The position numbers and the translations under genes are program-made. A stretch of 64,000 bases of DNA from Avena insularis (lineage: Eukaryota > Streptophyta > Magnoliopsida > Poales > Poaceae), in the NCBI GenBank assembly GCA_023614405.1, contig CM042686.1:470736740-470800739 (forward strand), read 5' to 3'. This document shows, in pieces, positions 49,184 through 61,500 of this stretch. The notes under the pieces were generated by a model, which was given only the letters and a program-made list of their open reading frames with translations, was not told the DNA's origin and did not search any database. Positions within the stretch are counted from its first letter, which is position 1, and the number at the start of each line of letters is the position of its first letter.

Positions 49184-52100
49184 CTTGTTTCTTTACAAGA
49201 TTACTATGCATAGGAAGTGGGTTACACTTAAATGTGTTTTGAATTTTCTTCTTGATGCTCTCTTTTACTTCAATTCATATTTCTTATGTGATCATCTTCT
49301 CAAACTATCATGCCTAACTTAAAGGCGTTAAAGAAAAGTACTTATTGGGAGATAACCCAAAAGGTTTAGATGAGTCTTGGAAGTTATTACCTCTGTAATA
49401 ACCACTCCTTATCCTTTTTATTTGCTTTTTGTGCCAAGAATAACCTCTAATGAGAGAGAAGTAATGCTTGGGAAAGTTGCTGTCCTGAAACAGATTTGTG
49501 TGCTTCACTGTAAAAATTTGTGTAAAATCTCTGTACGTCGTTTTGAGCTATGATTTTTTGTGCTTATGCCCCAAGTTGTTATCTAACTTTCGTTAGTTCA
49601 ACACTTTTCTATTTGAGCAACAGAAGGTCTTCAAAAAAAATTTGTTTTTACCTGCTGGTCTGTTTTGACAAATTTCTGCCATTATTTGCATTTGTTTCTT
49701 GTTGATTCCTTTTTGAGTTCTCTTTGGGGAATTGAGCTTTTTGAGGGAAGTGATACAGTAGCTTGTGTTTTAGTGGAAGTTTTATTGGTGTTGAAACTGA
49801 ACCCAAAGACTTATTATCTTGAGTGCACTAATGTTGCTAATAAAGATGGTGTGGAGTTTTGTATGAAGGAAATCTTCAGGTGTAAGGAAAGAGTGATGTA
49901 ATGAGATGAAGAATAGACTAAAGCTCAAGCTTGGGGATGCCACCCGTGTCACCCTAAGAAATATCCAAGAAGTACAAGCGTCAAAGCTTGGGGATGCCCA
50001 AGGCATCCCCTTCTTCATCAATAAAAATCTCAGGTCTTTCTAGACACTTCATTTTTATTGTTTCATGCACTATTGTGTTGTTCTTGGAGCGTCTTTGTTT
50101 TTGTTTTTAGTTTTATTTTTCTGTGTTTGCTGCAATAAGTTGGTTGGATCCCAACACTTCTTTTGGAGAGAGACACACTCTGCTTTCATTGTTTAGAACA
50201 CTCTAGTTTTCATTCTTATTATTTTGTGAGTGTTCTCTTTTGCTAGCACTGTGTTTAGCCTTAGTTTTCTTGTGCTTTCAGCTTAGAACTTTTTAGTTCT
50301 TCTTTTTGGATTTGTGAGACAAGCTCACTGATCTTTATTTATTATTATCTTTGTGAGTTCTTTCAAATAAGTTGGTTTGGATTGGAAAAGAGTAGGAAAG
50401 TTCATGCTTATAAGTGGTATAAAAGGAGCTTGGTTTGACTATGGCTTAGACTTTATCATGTCATGCTTGATATTGTTTTGACTTTATGCTTAGTGATTAT
50501 TGTTGTAGCATGACATGTTATAAAAAATTGAGATTGCTTAATGTGCCTTGGAAGAATCATGCATTGTTTTAGCATATTAAAGCATAGTATTGTGGTATTC
50601 TCCTTTGATGCTTTATTTGGGTTGACTTGGCGCATGCTCACACCAATGTATTACTATCCCAAGTCACCGTAGCCTTTATGATCCTTTAGTTTTCAACTTG
50701 TAATATCACTTTATGCTTTATTAATGATGTTTTGTCGCTTTGCATGATTATGGCCATTATTGCTCTCTTAGTTGGTCGCTCCCAGTATTTTGCTAGCCTC
50801 CATAACCAAGTGTGAGTTCCACTCATGCATCCAACTCCAAATAAAACCAAGTTATTCCAAAGAGTCCACCATACCTACCTATTAGCATTTGTTATTCCAA
50901 GTATATTCATGTTTTTATCAACCTTCCTAATTAAATTTGTTATGTGAAAATTAGTGATTCAAGCTCTCACGAACTTGATGGCACATTTTACTTTTCTTGC
51001 CCTTAATAAACTTGAACCATTGTGTCATCTATGTTGTATATGCTTGCACGTATATGTTGGGGATTAGCAAAACCATGCTGTCATGGGGAACGCTTTCAAC
51101 ATTGCACTTGTACTTTGTACCTAGTTGATATCATGCTCTTTTGTCTATGGATGTCATCGGTGTGAAATGAAAGGGGAGCTTGTAAGTCCATGGAGTTATG
51201 TATGTGTGTTAGAGAAACGCCTGGGCCGCTGGTCTAATCCATGCCTAATCATGGTGGAAACCTGCAGCATAACCATAATGAGTTGTCTATGAAGCATTCT
51301 TCTTATAAAAAAGAGATAGAGATTGAGAAAAAAAGAAAGAGAAAAAAAAGATATGAGAAAAGATGAAAGAGAGAAAAAAGCACCATTTCCCATGGTAAAT
51401 AAGAAGATTGCTGAGATGCTCATTGTCTGCTTGCCTTGTCATTTTGATATGGGGATTCTTCCATATCATCGGGCAAGGGGTACCCCGTTGGCGGTTCTCT
51501 ATGATACACATGTACTTACTATGACAAGAACTTACTGGTAACTAAACTTGAGTAGCATGAGGAGCGGCCCTCGTATTCAAGGGACATGAGATTTCCAACT
51601 TATACTTTGTCAAGCATATACTCCATGGTTTGTTCACTTTAACCTTAATCACCTAAAGATGCTTATGATAGGGCAATGAGAGCTGAAAGCTAATAAGTAC
51701 CATATTTTTTGGAAGCTCTTTATGAGACTTGAATCCCTGCTTCCTTCTATGAAGGCCTTTCTTTTACTTTTATGTTGAGTATCCATCTTCTATCTTTATG
51801 CACCTATTGAGAGAGCATAGTGGCCATTCCTAGTTTATGTGCATTGTCCCAAAATTTGTTGATTGATTCATAATGATGATATTGCTTGTTCTTGAACTCT
51901 TTGTATCTAGTCACCCTTATGAACTTTGAAGGTGTCCTATGCATTTATGTTTTTCTACTCCATGAGGGACAAGCTGAATGCCACTATGCTATGTTTTCTT
52001 TATGTGAAACAAACAAATGTCTTTCAATGCATTGTTATTCATGATCTTTGTTTGTACCTTTTCATGTTACAACATAGTTACTATGTCTTATTGTTAGAAC

Positions 52101-52260
52101 TTCATATTTCATGCTCATGTTTAGAGTACTTTGATCCTAGCTATCAATGTTTTATAAATACCTTGATCAAGATTTTGATGGTGCATGTCACCTCAAAAAT
52201 TATTCTTTCTTTTTATCACTTACCTACTCAAGGACGAGTAGGAGTTAAGCTTGGGGATGT
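49184..52260 (+). other. Element B non-coding interior
   Basis: No supported gene is present. AAGCTTGGGGATGCC occurs near 49929 and 49985 and matches the purine tract at 52246-52260. A purine run lies at 51305-51385. The segment 51430-51680 resembles the reverse complement of 1260-1620 in element A. Confidence 0.7.
52246..52260 (+). other. Polypurine tract of element B
   Basis: AAGCTTGGGGATGT directly precedes the 3' LTR start TGATAATTTGC. Confidence 0.75.
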
Positions 52261-53657
52261 TGATAATTTGCTAACGTATCTATAAATTTTGATGTTCCAT
52301 GCTTGTTTAGTGTCTACTTTCTTATGTTTTGTCCACACTTTGGAGTACTTTTATGCATTTTCTGGAACTAACCTATTAACAAGATGCCACAGTGCCAGTT
52401 GCCTGTTTTTTGCTATTTTTTGTTCCAGGAAAGTTAGAAAATGAATATTCTCGGAAGTGGACGGGACAAAAGCCAAAGTCGATATTTACCGGAAGACTCA
52501 CGGAGCCAGAAGACGAGACGGAGAGGGTCACACCATGTGGTGGCGCGGGCTAGCCCTGGCCGCGCCACCAGGTGGCGTGGGCCCCTGGTCCACCCACCGA
52601 CCTTGCCTCTTCGCCTATAAGAAGCCTCCCGATGCAAAAACCCTAAAGAGAACAGCCTCCAGCCGCGAAAAGTTCCACAGCACCGTCGCCACTGAAGGGA
52701 TTCAAGGGACAGAAAGTCTCTGTTCCGGCACCCTGCCGGGACGGGGAAGTGCCCCCGGAGCCATCTCCATCGATCTCCACCACCATCTCCATCGCCGTTG
52801 CTAATTCCCATGATGATGAGGGAGTAGTTCTTCCTCCAGGCTAAGGGCTCTATCGGTAGCTATGTGTTCATCTCTCTCTCTATGCATGATCATATTGTGA
52901 TCATGAGCTTTGTAATCAAGTAGATCTACCTTGCTACTCAAGTGCTTTATTAGATCCCTGCTCTCCCCATGTGTGTGAAAGTGACAGCATGCACACCATG
53001 GTGGCACTTAGGCTACAGATTACAAATACTTGTTATGAGTTATATTTGGAGCTGGATGTCTCTATGAAAATGTGGTGTTTGTTGGAACCATCTAGCGCTC
53101 AAGGTGACAGTGTGGGGTTATCTAGATGCGGAAAGCGAACTTTGAGGTGTGCTGTTATAGCCCTACCATGGATTAGAGTGTCCAACCGGAGAGTAGTTCA
53201 AAATAGTATCATGAAGAGAAGATATTTATATGAGAGTGTTCACTAGTGAAAGTATGATCCCTAGGACTTGTTTCTAAGCATTGAAACACCGTTTGCAACT
53301 AGATCTGTTACATGTTTACTTATTTCCATCTTTATTTCAGATTGCCTTTAGTCTCTTCCACGCCATCAAGCTATTTTCTAGCACCGTTGTCTTATATCCA
53401 TACCACTTGTATTTCACTATATCTTCACCGAACTAGTGCACCTATACACCTGACAAGTGTATTGGGTGTGTTGGGGACACAAGAGACTTCTTATATCTTG
53501 ATTGCAGGGTTGCTTGAGAGGGATATCTTTGACCACTTCCTTCCTGAGTTCGATAAACGTTGGGTGATCCACTTAAGGGAAACTTGCTGATGTTCTACAA
53601 ACCTCTGCACTTGGAGGCCCAACAACTATCTACAAGAATAGAAGTGCGTAGACATAA
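52261..53657 (+). repeat. 3' LTR of element B
   Basis: It runs from TGATAATTTGCTAACG to GTAGACATAA. The terminal CATCA of the other LTR has become CATAA. It contains the GC-rich inverted repeat at 52530-52590, the CCTATAAGAAG at about 52614 and the 91-codon ORF (52971-53246). Confidence 0.92.
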
Positions 53658-54935
53658 CCTATTTATACACTGGCGTTGGAGGCAGGGTGGCATGGTCAGG
53701 CTTCATCAGTGACGCTGCTACAGTTCGAGCTAGGCATGGCGGATGGCATGGGTCGACGAGGGAGACTGCGGTGCTCATCACGCGTGTGATGGCGCGGCAA
53801 GGGGCGGTCTCAGTCGGTCGGGCGATGTCGGCACTCTGTTCAGGTACGGAGGTGTTCGTCATCGAGTACGGTGGTCGTGGGGCGCGCGGGGGTGAACCAT
53901 CATGTCTGGGAGATCACTGGTGCCACGGCGACTGCGGGTACACGCGGAAAGAGCGAGGCGCGGCGTGTGTGCGCGAGGCGGCTGCGGCGCTCCGTCGTGC
54001 TCTCGGCATGGCAGGGTCTTAAATGGGCGAGGCGATTCTAGCTTCTCCACTCCTTGCCATTGATCAAGGGGTGGACAGAGGGTGGCGGTGAGGTCACGAC
54101 TATCAACTAGGCATCGTGGGAGAGGGAGGTGCAGCGTGCAGCGACTGGTCCATGGTCAACCAGCGTGACATGCTCGGTACGGGCATGGCACTGGTCAATG
54201 TGGTGAGTGAGGTTGCTCCTTTGCATGGCCAAGTACTTGGAGTGATCGTGGGTGATTTCTTGGATTGATTGCAGTACAATTGGTGAGCAATTGAGTGATT
54301 ACAAATAGTGAATAGTTGGTAGCTTGTACTTTGTCTGTTAGGTGTTCGACCAAATGGCCGCATGAGCTTAACTTTGAAATTTTCCATGATTTTTGGTGGA
54401 TGAGCTAGTACAAGCTTGGTAGTCTCTGGTTGCTAGGGATTGTCAAGTGGAGGTTGTTTGAGTGGTTTTTGAAAAATGGTGATCTATGCACCTACACTTG
54501 ATTCAATTTTGAATTGCCTCTTAAATAGATTTGAAAATAGTTTCAGTAGATTTGTAAAGTTTGCTTGGGTTCACTTTTACTTGGTCTAGAAAGGGGTGAA
54601 AAGAATTGGATTTGTTTCTGTTGAAATTCTTTTACTAGAGATGTCCAAAGTGGGCTAGTGGTTAATATTGGCAAAAGTGACCATATGATCATATGCCTCA
54701 ATTTTGATTTTCCCTTTATTTGATTTTGTTTGTGATTGACCTAGATGATGTGGTATTCACCTTTAAGCTAATCCTTATCATTTGTAGCAATCAAACATGG
54801 CAAATGCAAGCATTCATACCTTAATACAAATCACACATGCACTCATATAAATTTTAGGAATAAAAGTTTTTTGTTAACCCTAAATTTGGGTGATTAGTAC
54901 TTGATAAGCTTGTTTAATATTTTTGAGATGTTACA

Positions 54936-54953
54936 AACCTTCCCTCCTTAAAC
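54936..54953 (-). other. Polypurine tract of element E
   Basis: On the minus strand TTTAAGGAGGGAAGGTT immediately precedes the LTR start TGTAACATC. Confidence 0.7.
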
Positions 54954-54980
54954 AGAATCTCGTCCCGAGATTTAAGAAAA

Positions 54981-55304
54981 CTAGAAACTAAAGAGATTGA
55001 GAAACTCAGTCCTAATATAATCCTCTCGCTCCCAAGTGGCTTCTTCTTCGGTATGGTTACTCCACTGGATCTTGAGAAACTTGATACTTCTGGTCCAGGT
55101 GGTTCTGAAGGCTTCTTCTAAAATATGAATGGGCACTTCATGATAGGTTAAATCCTTGTTTATATCTATGGCTCTATGATCGATGTTCTTGAAAACTTTG
55201 GTCTTCTCCGGTACTTCTAGGCATTTTCTAAGTAACGAGATATGGAACACATCATGTACGGCTGACATCTCCTCGGGCAGTTCCAGTTGATATGATACTT
55301 CTCC
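54981..55304 (-). pseudogene. Element E chromodomain and integrase C-terminus
   Basis: After the integrase the minus frame reads YQLELPEEMSAVHDVFHISLLRKC, then VPIHILEEAFRT, KFLKIQWSNHTEEEATWERE and ends at 54981. The last part is a chromodomain core (V-W--H---EATWE). Chromodomains guide chromovirus integration to chromatin marks. A TGA about 55304 separates it from the integrase frame, so the native polyprotein is broken here. Confidence 0.85.
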
Positions 55305-56193
55305 TCAGCGATTCAAAATCTTGAAGGGCCCAATATATCTTGGGGCAAGCTTCCCTTTCAGTCGAAAATGTTGCATTCCTTTCAAGGGTGATACGTTGAG
55401 ATACACAAAATCTCCGATATTGAAGGTTAGGTCTCGACGTCTTTTGTCAACATAACTCTTTTGTCTGGATTGAGTGGTCTTGAGGTGCTCACAGACTTTA
55501 TGAACCTTCTCTTTGGCTTCTCGTAGGATGTCAGGTCCGAAGATCTGACTCTCTCCTACTCTCGACCAATTCAACGGGGTACGACACTTCCTTCCATACA
55601 GAAACTCAAAGGGGGCCATTTGCAAACTAGCTTTATAACTATTGTTGTATGAGAATTCCGCGAAAGGCAGACAATCTTCCCATTTAGATCCATACTCTAA
55701 CACACGGGCTCTTAGCATATCTTCTAAGATCTGGGTTACCCTTTTTGTTTGTCCATCGATTTGCGGGTGATAAGTTGTGCTGAAATTCAGTTTGGTTCCT
55801 AATCCTTCTTGGACTTTCTTATAGAACCTTGAGGTAAACTGGGTTCCTCGATCTGACACTATGGTCTTGGGGGCTCCATGCAAACTAACTATTCTAGCAA
55901 TGTATAACTCTGCTAGCTTTGAGCTTTGATAGGTAGCCTTGCTGGTATGAAATGGGCTACTTTGGATAGTCTATCCACTATGACCCAAATATAATCATTT
56001 CCCCTACTAGATGTAGGTAAACCGGTGATGAAATCCATTCTGACAGAATCCCATTTCCATTCTGGAATCTGCAATGGTTGCAAAAGTCCTGCGGGCGTTG
56101 ATGTTCCGCTTTGACTCTTTGACAGATATCACACTTGGTTATGTAGCTTCCAACTTCTCTCTTCATTTTTTGCCACCAAAATTGCTCCTTCAA
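55305..56193 (-). pseudogene. Element E integrase (zinc-binding part and catalytic core), frameshifted
   Basis: The N-terminal part (56193-55978) has [20 protein letters not shown], the CC half of the HHCC zinc motif. After frameshifts the core (55883-55305) shows IVSDRGTQFTSRFYKKVQEG, YHPQIDGQTKRVTQILEDML, FAEFSYNNSYKASLQMAPFE and GRKCRTPLNW. It ends with IGPFKILNR. The acidic residue expected after GQT (E in active copies, usually GQTERVN) is K here in GQTKRV; the catalytic Glu position should be checked by alignment. The enzyme would insert the element; this copy is inactive. Confidence 0.85.
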
Positions 56194-56713
56194 ATCCTAA
56201 TACATCTTCGTTCCTCCCGGGTGGATAGAATAAAGAGTATCATGGGCTTCTTGCATAATGACTTGTTTCAACTCCGAATCTGCTGGAACTCAGATACGTC
56301 ATTTATACCACATAACTCCTTCTTCATCCTCGGTGAATCCATGTACTTTCCCTATTCTGATATGATGCTTGATTCCATCGATACTTGCGCTTCCTTTCTG
56401 GGCTTCCTTTATCTGACTGATCAGGGTGGGTTGAAGTTCTATGCTAGCTAGAAATCCTTCGCTAACTAGCTCCACTCTAAAATTCTCCAACTCCTCATGC
56501 AAACTTGGTGGTCTTCCTTTATCATGGTGTTTAATCTACACGGCAATCTGCTAAGAGCATCCGCTACCACGTTGGATTTGCCGGGGTGATAGTGAATGTG
56601 AAGGTCATAATCCTTGATTAACTCTATCCATCTCCTTTGCCTCATATTCAGCTCCTTCTGGGTGAAAATATACTTCAGACTCTTGTGATCTGAATAAATC
56701 TCACAGCGGTTAC
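56194..56713 (-). pseudogene. Element E RNase H, part downstream of solo LTR C
   Basis: The minus frame 56502-56299 ([20 protein letters not shown] ... GVMWYK) is the linker between RNase H and integrase. The part up to 56713 encodes in pieces the RNase H end ([24 protein letters not shown] and [17 protein letters not shown] segments, read approximately on the minus strand). Homology stops abruptly at the LTR C insertion. Confidence 0.65.
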
Positions 56714-58134
56714 TGATGTCTACGCACTTCTATTCTTGTAGATAGTTGTTGGGCCTCCAAGTGTAGAGGTTTGTAGAACACAGCAAGTTTTCCCTTAAGT
56801 GGATCACCCAAGGTTTATCGAACTCAGGGAGGAAGTGGTCAAAGGTATTCCCTCTCAAGCATTCCTGCAATCAAGATACAAGAAGTCTCTTGTGTCCCCG
56901 ACACACCCAATACACTTGTCAGGTGTATAGGTGCACTAGTTCGGCGAAGAGATAGTAAAATACAAGTGGTATGTATAGTTATAAGTGGTAACAGTGCTAG
57001 AAAATAGCTTGATGGCGTGGAAGAGACTAAAGGCAAACTGAAATAAAGATGGAAGCACGCAAACATGTAAAAGAACTAATTGCAAATGGTGTATCAATGC
57101 TTAGAAACAAGGCCTAGGGATCATACTTTCACTAGTGAACACTCCCATATAAATATCTTCTCTTTATGATAGTACTCTTAACTACTCTCCGGTTGGACAC
57201 TCTAATCGATGGTAGGGCTATAACAGCACACCTCAAAGTAAGCCTTTCCCATCTAGAAAACCCCACACTGTCACCTTGAGCTCTAGATGGTTCCAACAAA
57301 CACCACAATTTCATAAAGACATCCAACTCCAAATATAACTCATAACAAGTATTTGTAATCTCTAGCCTAAGTGCCACCATGGTGTGCATGTTGTCACTTT
57401 CACACACATGGGGATAGCAGAGATTTAATAAAGCACTTGAGTAGCAAGGTAGATCTATAGATTACAAGCTCATGATCACAATATGATCATGCATATAGAG
57501 AGAGATGAACACATAGCTACCAGTAGAACCCTTAGCCTCGAGAGATAACTACTCCCTCCTCATCATGGGAATCAGCAATGGTGATGGAGATGGTGGTGGA
57601 GATCGATGGAGATGGCTCCGGGGGCACTTCCCCGTCCCGGCAGGGTGCTGGAACAGAGACTTTCTGTCCCCCGAATCTCCCCTTCGGTGGCGGCGGCACT
57701 GTGGAACTTTTCGTGGCTGGAGGCTTGACGACTTAGGGTTTTTGCATCGGGGGCTTCTTATAGGCGAAAAGGCAAGGTCGGTGGAGGCCGGAGGGGCCCA
57801 CACCACCTGGTGGCGTGGCCAGGGTGGACCCGCGCCACCCTATGGTGTGGCTGGCCCCTGGACCCTCTCCGACTCTCCTTCTGGCTATGTGAGTCTTCTG
57901 GGAAAATATCAACTTTGGCTTTTGTCCCGTCCAATTCCGAGAATATTCATTTTCTGACTTTCTAGAACCCAAAACAGCAGAAAACAGGCAACTGGCACTG
58001 TGGCATCTTGTTAATAGGTTAGTCCAAGAAAGTCTATGAAAAGTACTCCAAAGTTGGAACAAAACATAAGAAAGTAGATAAAACCAAGCATGGAACATCA
58101 AAAATTATAGATACATTTGCAATGTATCAGTTAC
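56709..58134 (-). repeat. Solo LTR C (56714-58129) with target duplication GTTAC
   Basis: This is one LTR of the same family as element B, in reverse orientation: TGATGTCTACGCAC at the left (reverse of B's LTR end) and ...GCAATGTATCA at the right. The identical GTTAC lies at 56709-56713 and 58130-58134. It is 1416 bp with no internal region, so it arose by recombination between two LTRs. It interrupts the RNase H coding region of element E. Confidence 0.93.
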
Positions 58135-58512
58135 CCATAAGGTAATGACACCATGTCTTCAAAGCTAAAACTACGGCTGCTAGTTCTAAGTCATGGGTAG
58201 GGTAGTTCTCTCATGTTGTTTCAGTTGTCTGGATAGATTGGATATGACTTTGCCTTCTTGCGTCAACACACATCCGAGACCAATCTTGGATGCATCACAA
58301 TACACATCAAAAGGCTTCTTAATATCTGACATGATCAAAATTGGGGCTAAAAACAATCTCTTCTTGAGATCTTGAAAACTTGCTTCACATTTGTCCGTCC
58401 ATTCAAACTTCTTATCTTTCTTCAACAACTGAGTCATCGGCCTTGTGATGCTTGGAAATCCTTCAACAAACTTGCGGTAGTATCCGGCTAATCCAAGGAA
58501 TGCGTGGACTTC
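58135..58512 (-). pseudogene. Element E RNase H, part upstream of solo LTR C
   Basis: The minus frame reads GFPSITRPMTQLLKKDKKFE, then WTDKCEASFQDLKKRL, FDVYCDASKIGLGCVLTQEG and LSRQLKQHE. It contains the YCDAS aspartate of retroviral-type RNase H. The sequence is continuous with 62911-63120 once D is removed and with 56713 once C is removed. Confidence 0.85.
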
Positions 58513-61500
58513 TGTAACACCCTCAAATCGGCCCTATGCAAGTTTTAGCGCTTCCCGCCAAACCCGCATAGAAACGATTCAAGGACGCCCACCAGGCACT
58601 TTCGTGCGGGTGGAAAATGAAGTAATACCATTACACAACAGTCCTCGATGGGACCCACAGAATAGATATATATATACAACACAACTCCACGAGTCAAGAA
58701 TACAGATATACAATACAAAGATCCAAATCACCTTGAAATCGATAGAGCGTCCGACTACGGACAAGATGCAAAGGGGGCTAAGAGCCCTGAGGAATAACCA
58801 ATGGCGTCCATAACCCTGCCCAGGCCAAGCCGGAAGGGTAACCCTGCTAACGACGTCAAACCTGCTAAAACAAAAGGGGTGTCGACAAAGGGCAAAGGAA
58901 AAAGAGGAGCGTCAATACTGAGGCCAGTACACGGCAAGGCTAGAATTCGGCGGCTCTCGACTACATAGGTATGGTGGGCTGAAGCGGCAGTGCAGCGACA
59001 CTAAACAACCTATAGAGACTTTGTGAACCTGACGGCTATTAGAGAGGGATAAGAAAGACCTATTCGGATCCAACCTGAGACTACACCAAACATACCCATC
59101 CTGGTATTTCCCCCTCGAGACCAAACGAGGAAGTCAGACCGAGGAACTCACACGGTTGGCAATTTTACTCATTCCAATATAGTTGCAGCAATTACTAATC
59201 AGATATAGATAGCATGAGTCATCCTAAAGCATAAGTAGTGGGCAGTTTTAAATAATCAATCCGTGGTAGTTGGAACATTTACTAGTCAGATATAATTGTC
59301 CTGAGGAATCCCAAAACCCAGCCGTTGTTGGTACTTTTATCACATTCCATTGGAATTGCAATACTTACTAGGCAGGTATAGTATGACACAGATCACCCCA
59401 GATCCACCAGTTGTTGGCATTTTTAATATCCATTCCGTTATAGTGAAGCTGATTACTAGTCAGATATATTAAGTCAAATTTATAGCACTACTTTAGTTAT
59501 GCTTGTCTATGATCGAGATACTGTGCTCCAAGTCATCCATAACCGCGGACACGGCTTTCAGAAAGTTTTACCCTGCAGGGGTGCACAAATAACAACACAT
59601 ACTCGATCAACCTCGGAAAAACCAAATCAAAACCCAACGAGGCATTCACGACAAAGCGATCACAGGTTCAGAAATATTTCAGGGGGCCACCCCACTAAGC
59701 TACCCGCAATGAAGTTGGCCAGCTCGAATCGGACCTGTGGTTTGTGTGGACGGTCAGAACGATCGGGAACCCGAAAGTGTGGCTGGGCTTGTCGACACAA
59801 ATAAAACGTGTCACGATCCTAACAAAGACAGGTGCTCCATGCACAATCATAAATAAAGCAGTAACATGGCATAAGTACAGGATAGTAATAAAACCCCAAA
59901 CTAGTTTGTGGCCCTAAGAAATAGAAATGAATCAAGCTCTGGCTCAGGGGGGGTCCATAAGGCCTCCTGGATGTGGATAGTGCGAAAAATCAAGGAACAG
60001 GTATCAAGTACTCGGGGTCCTACGGGACACAAGTGAGCGTGGAAGAACCAAATAACATCTATTGCCCACCGATGCCTCTGCATTAATTATATCTAGCAAT
60101 TTAAATAGTTGTATTTAAAGTCATGATCATCTCCACCATTAAGCAGCTCCACCGATAACCATCTGCCAGCATTCCAACAACTGTGGCACTTGTCAACACG
60201 AGATCGCACCTGAGCACGCAACTACGACTCGCAAGGCCAGTTATCTACCAAACACAGGTAATAGGAGGTGTCCAAGGCAATATAGAGGCTGCACGGGATA
60301 TAACTGGGGTACGGAAACTAAAGCATCACGACACGGATAGCAATAGATCAAGAGGAGGAAATAAAGACTATAAATGCAAAATAGGTAGAAGGGGAAGAGA
60401 TGCTCGCCTGGGAAACACTGCCGGAGATTCATATCCGAAGAACTTGTCGATACTCGCATCCACTCATCGGTCTAATCCGCGAAGAAGCAAACACTAGCAG
60501 AAACACCGGATGCAATATTTAATACTACGGCAGAAGATCCGGCATGCTTATGATATGATGCATGGCATGGCACAGATGTGGTGCAATTAGGCAATATTAA
60601 GCGGAACCGGGGTCCCGACAATTAATTACACGGTTCAAGTTATTTAGAACCCCCGCAATTTAAATGTTGTATTAACAGGGTGAAACATGGCATCGATTCG
60701 CTACACCAATTTAAATGGAGTCCGGAATAAGACGAAGGTATTCCACATATCGACTCCATATTTAATTATGCGGTGAATCGGCATAATGCCCCCAACCCAC
60801 AGATAGGTATGCATGCATGAAGAATTAATTATGTGACAGTTGATAATGTCATATTGTAAGAATAGGGGTCTCGGATAAAGGTTCACACATCTGGGCTCGG
60901 AAGATCTTGGCTCCGGGAGGTTCGGGGTTCGACAGGGTTCGACGAGAAGGCAAGGTTCGGTTCGATGAGATCGGTCTTCGGAGGTTGTCGAAGGACTTGG
61001 TTCGGCGTCAGCGACTCATCAGTTTCGCCCTTGTCGTCATGAAGATCTTGTCGGGTCCGCGCCATCGAGTCGGTCTTGGCGTCCGGGGTGAAGTACTTGT
61101 CGTTCCCGATGGTCTTCGGATTCGAGCCGAAGATCTTGTCGATTCACTATTCACGCGGGCGGACGGAGATCTTGGTCTTGGGCGTCGTGGTCTTCGCGGT
61201 CCGAGAAGTAGATCTTGTCGAGAGGAACTTGGTCGATGGGGGAAACAAGGCGAAGATTCTGTCGTGTGCACACAGTAGCAACAAGGTTTCAACCGGGTCT
61301 TCCATCAACAAACATATCCGAAAAATCACAACCCCAACACCAATATCCATGACAGGAACCTACAGGACATCATTAGGTACTCTCACACACGGTGAAGAGA
61401 GCAGGAGGCATATGGGCAGCGCGACGTGCCCAGGAAGGAGGCACCGGCAGTCGGTGGCATTGATGTGCACCAAGGAAGCTCGAGGAAGGGTCCGCCGAGT

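Larger units (their letters stand above)
46867..53662 (+). mobile_element. Structurally complete LTR element B (46872-53657) with target duplication CCTAT
   Basis: Two LTRs of about 1.4 kb flank a 4-kb interior. The identical 5-bp CCTAT lies at 46867-46871 and 53658-53662. A tRNA-Asp-type primer-binding site follows the 5' LTR and a purine tract precedes the 3' LTR. Only one ORF of element type is present (48584-49183); gag and pol are absent, so the element is non-autonomous. It is inserted in the 3' LTR of element E. Large parts of its interior resemble element A. Confidence 0.93.
44270..54935 (-). repeat. 3' LTR of element E, split by element B
   Basis: The minus-strand LTR start TGTAACATCTC is firm at 54935, directly after a purine tract. 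The far end is inferred at 44270, where the plus strand reads TGCCTGTTATGTCG, giving a CA end on the minus strand. Without B (46872-53657 plus one 5-bp duplication) the LTR would be about 3.9 kb. The second LTR is outside the window, so the left border cannot be confirmed. A GC-rich stretch near 46430-46870 and 53680-54060 gives open frames without domains. Confidence 0.6.

Noticed and set aside
59150..59470. CRISPR-like array
   Set aside because: The units are diverged tandem repeats of about 85 bp without spacers, in plant DNA. The other repeats in the window were rejected on the same grounds.
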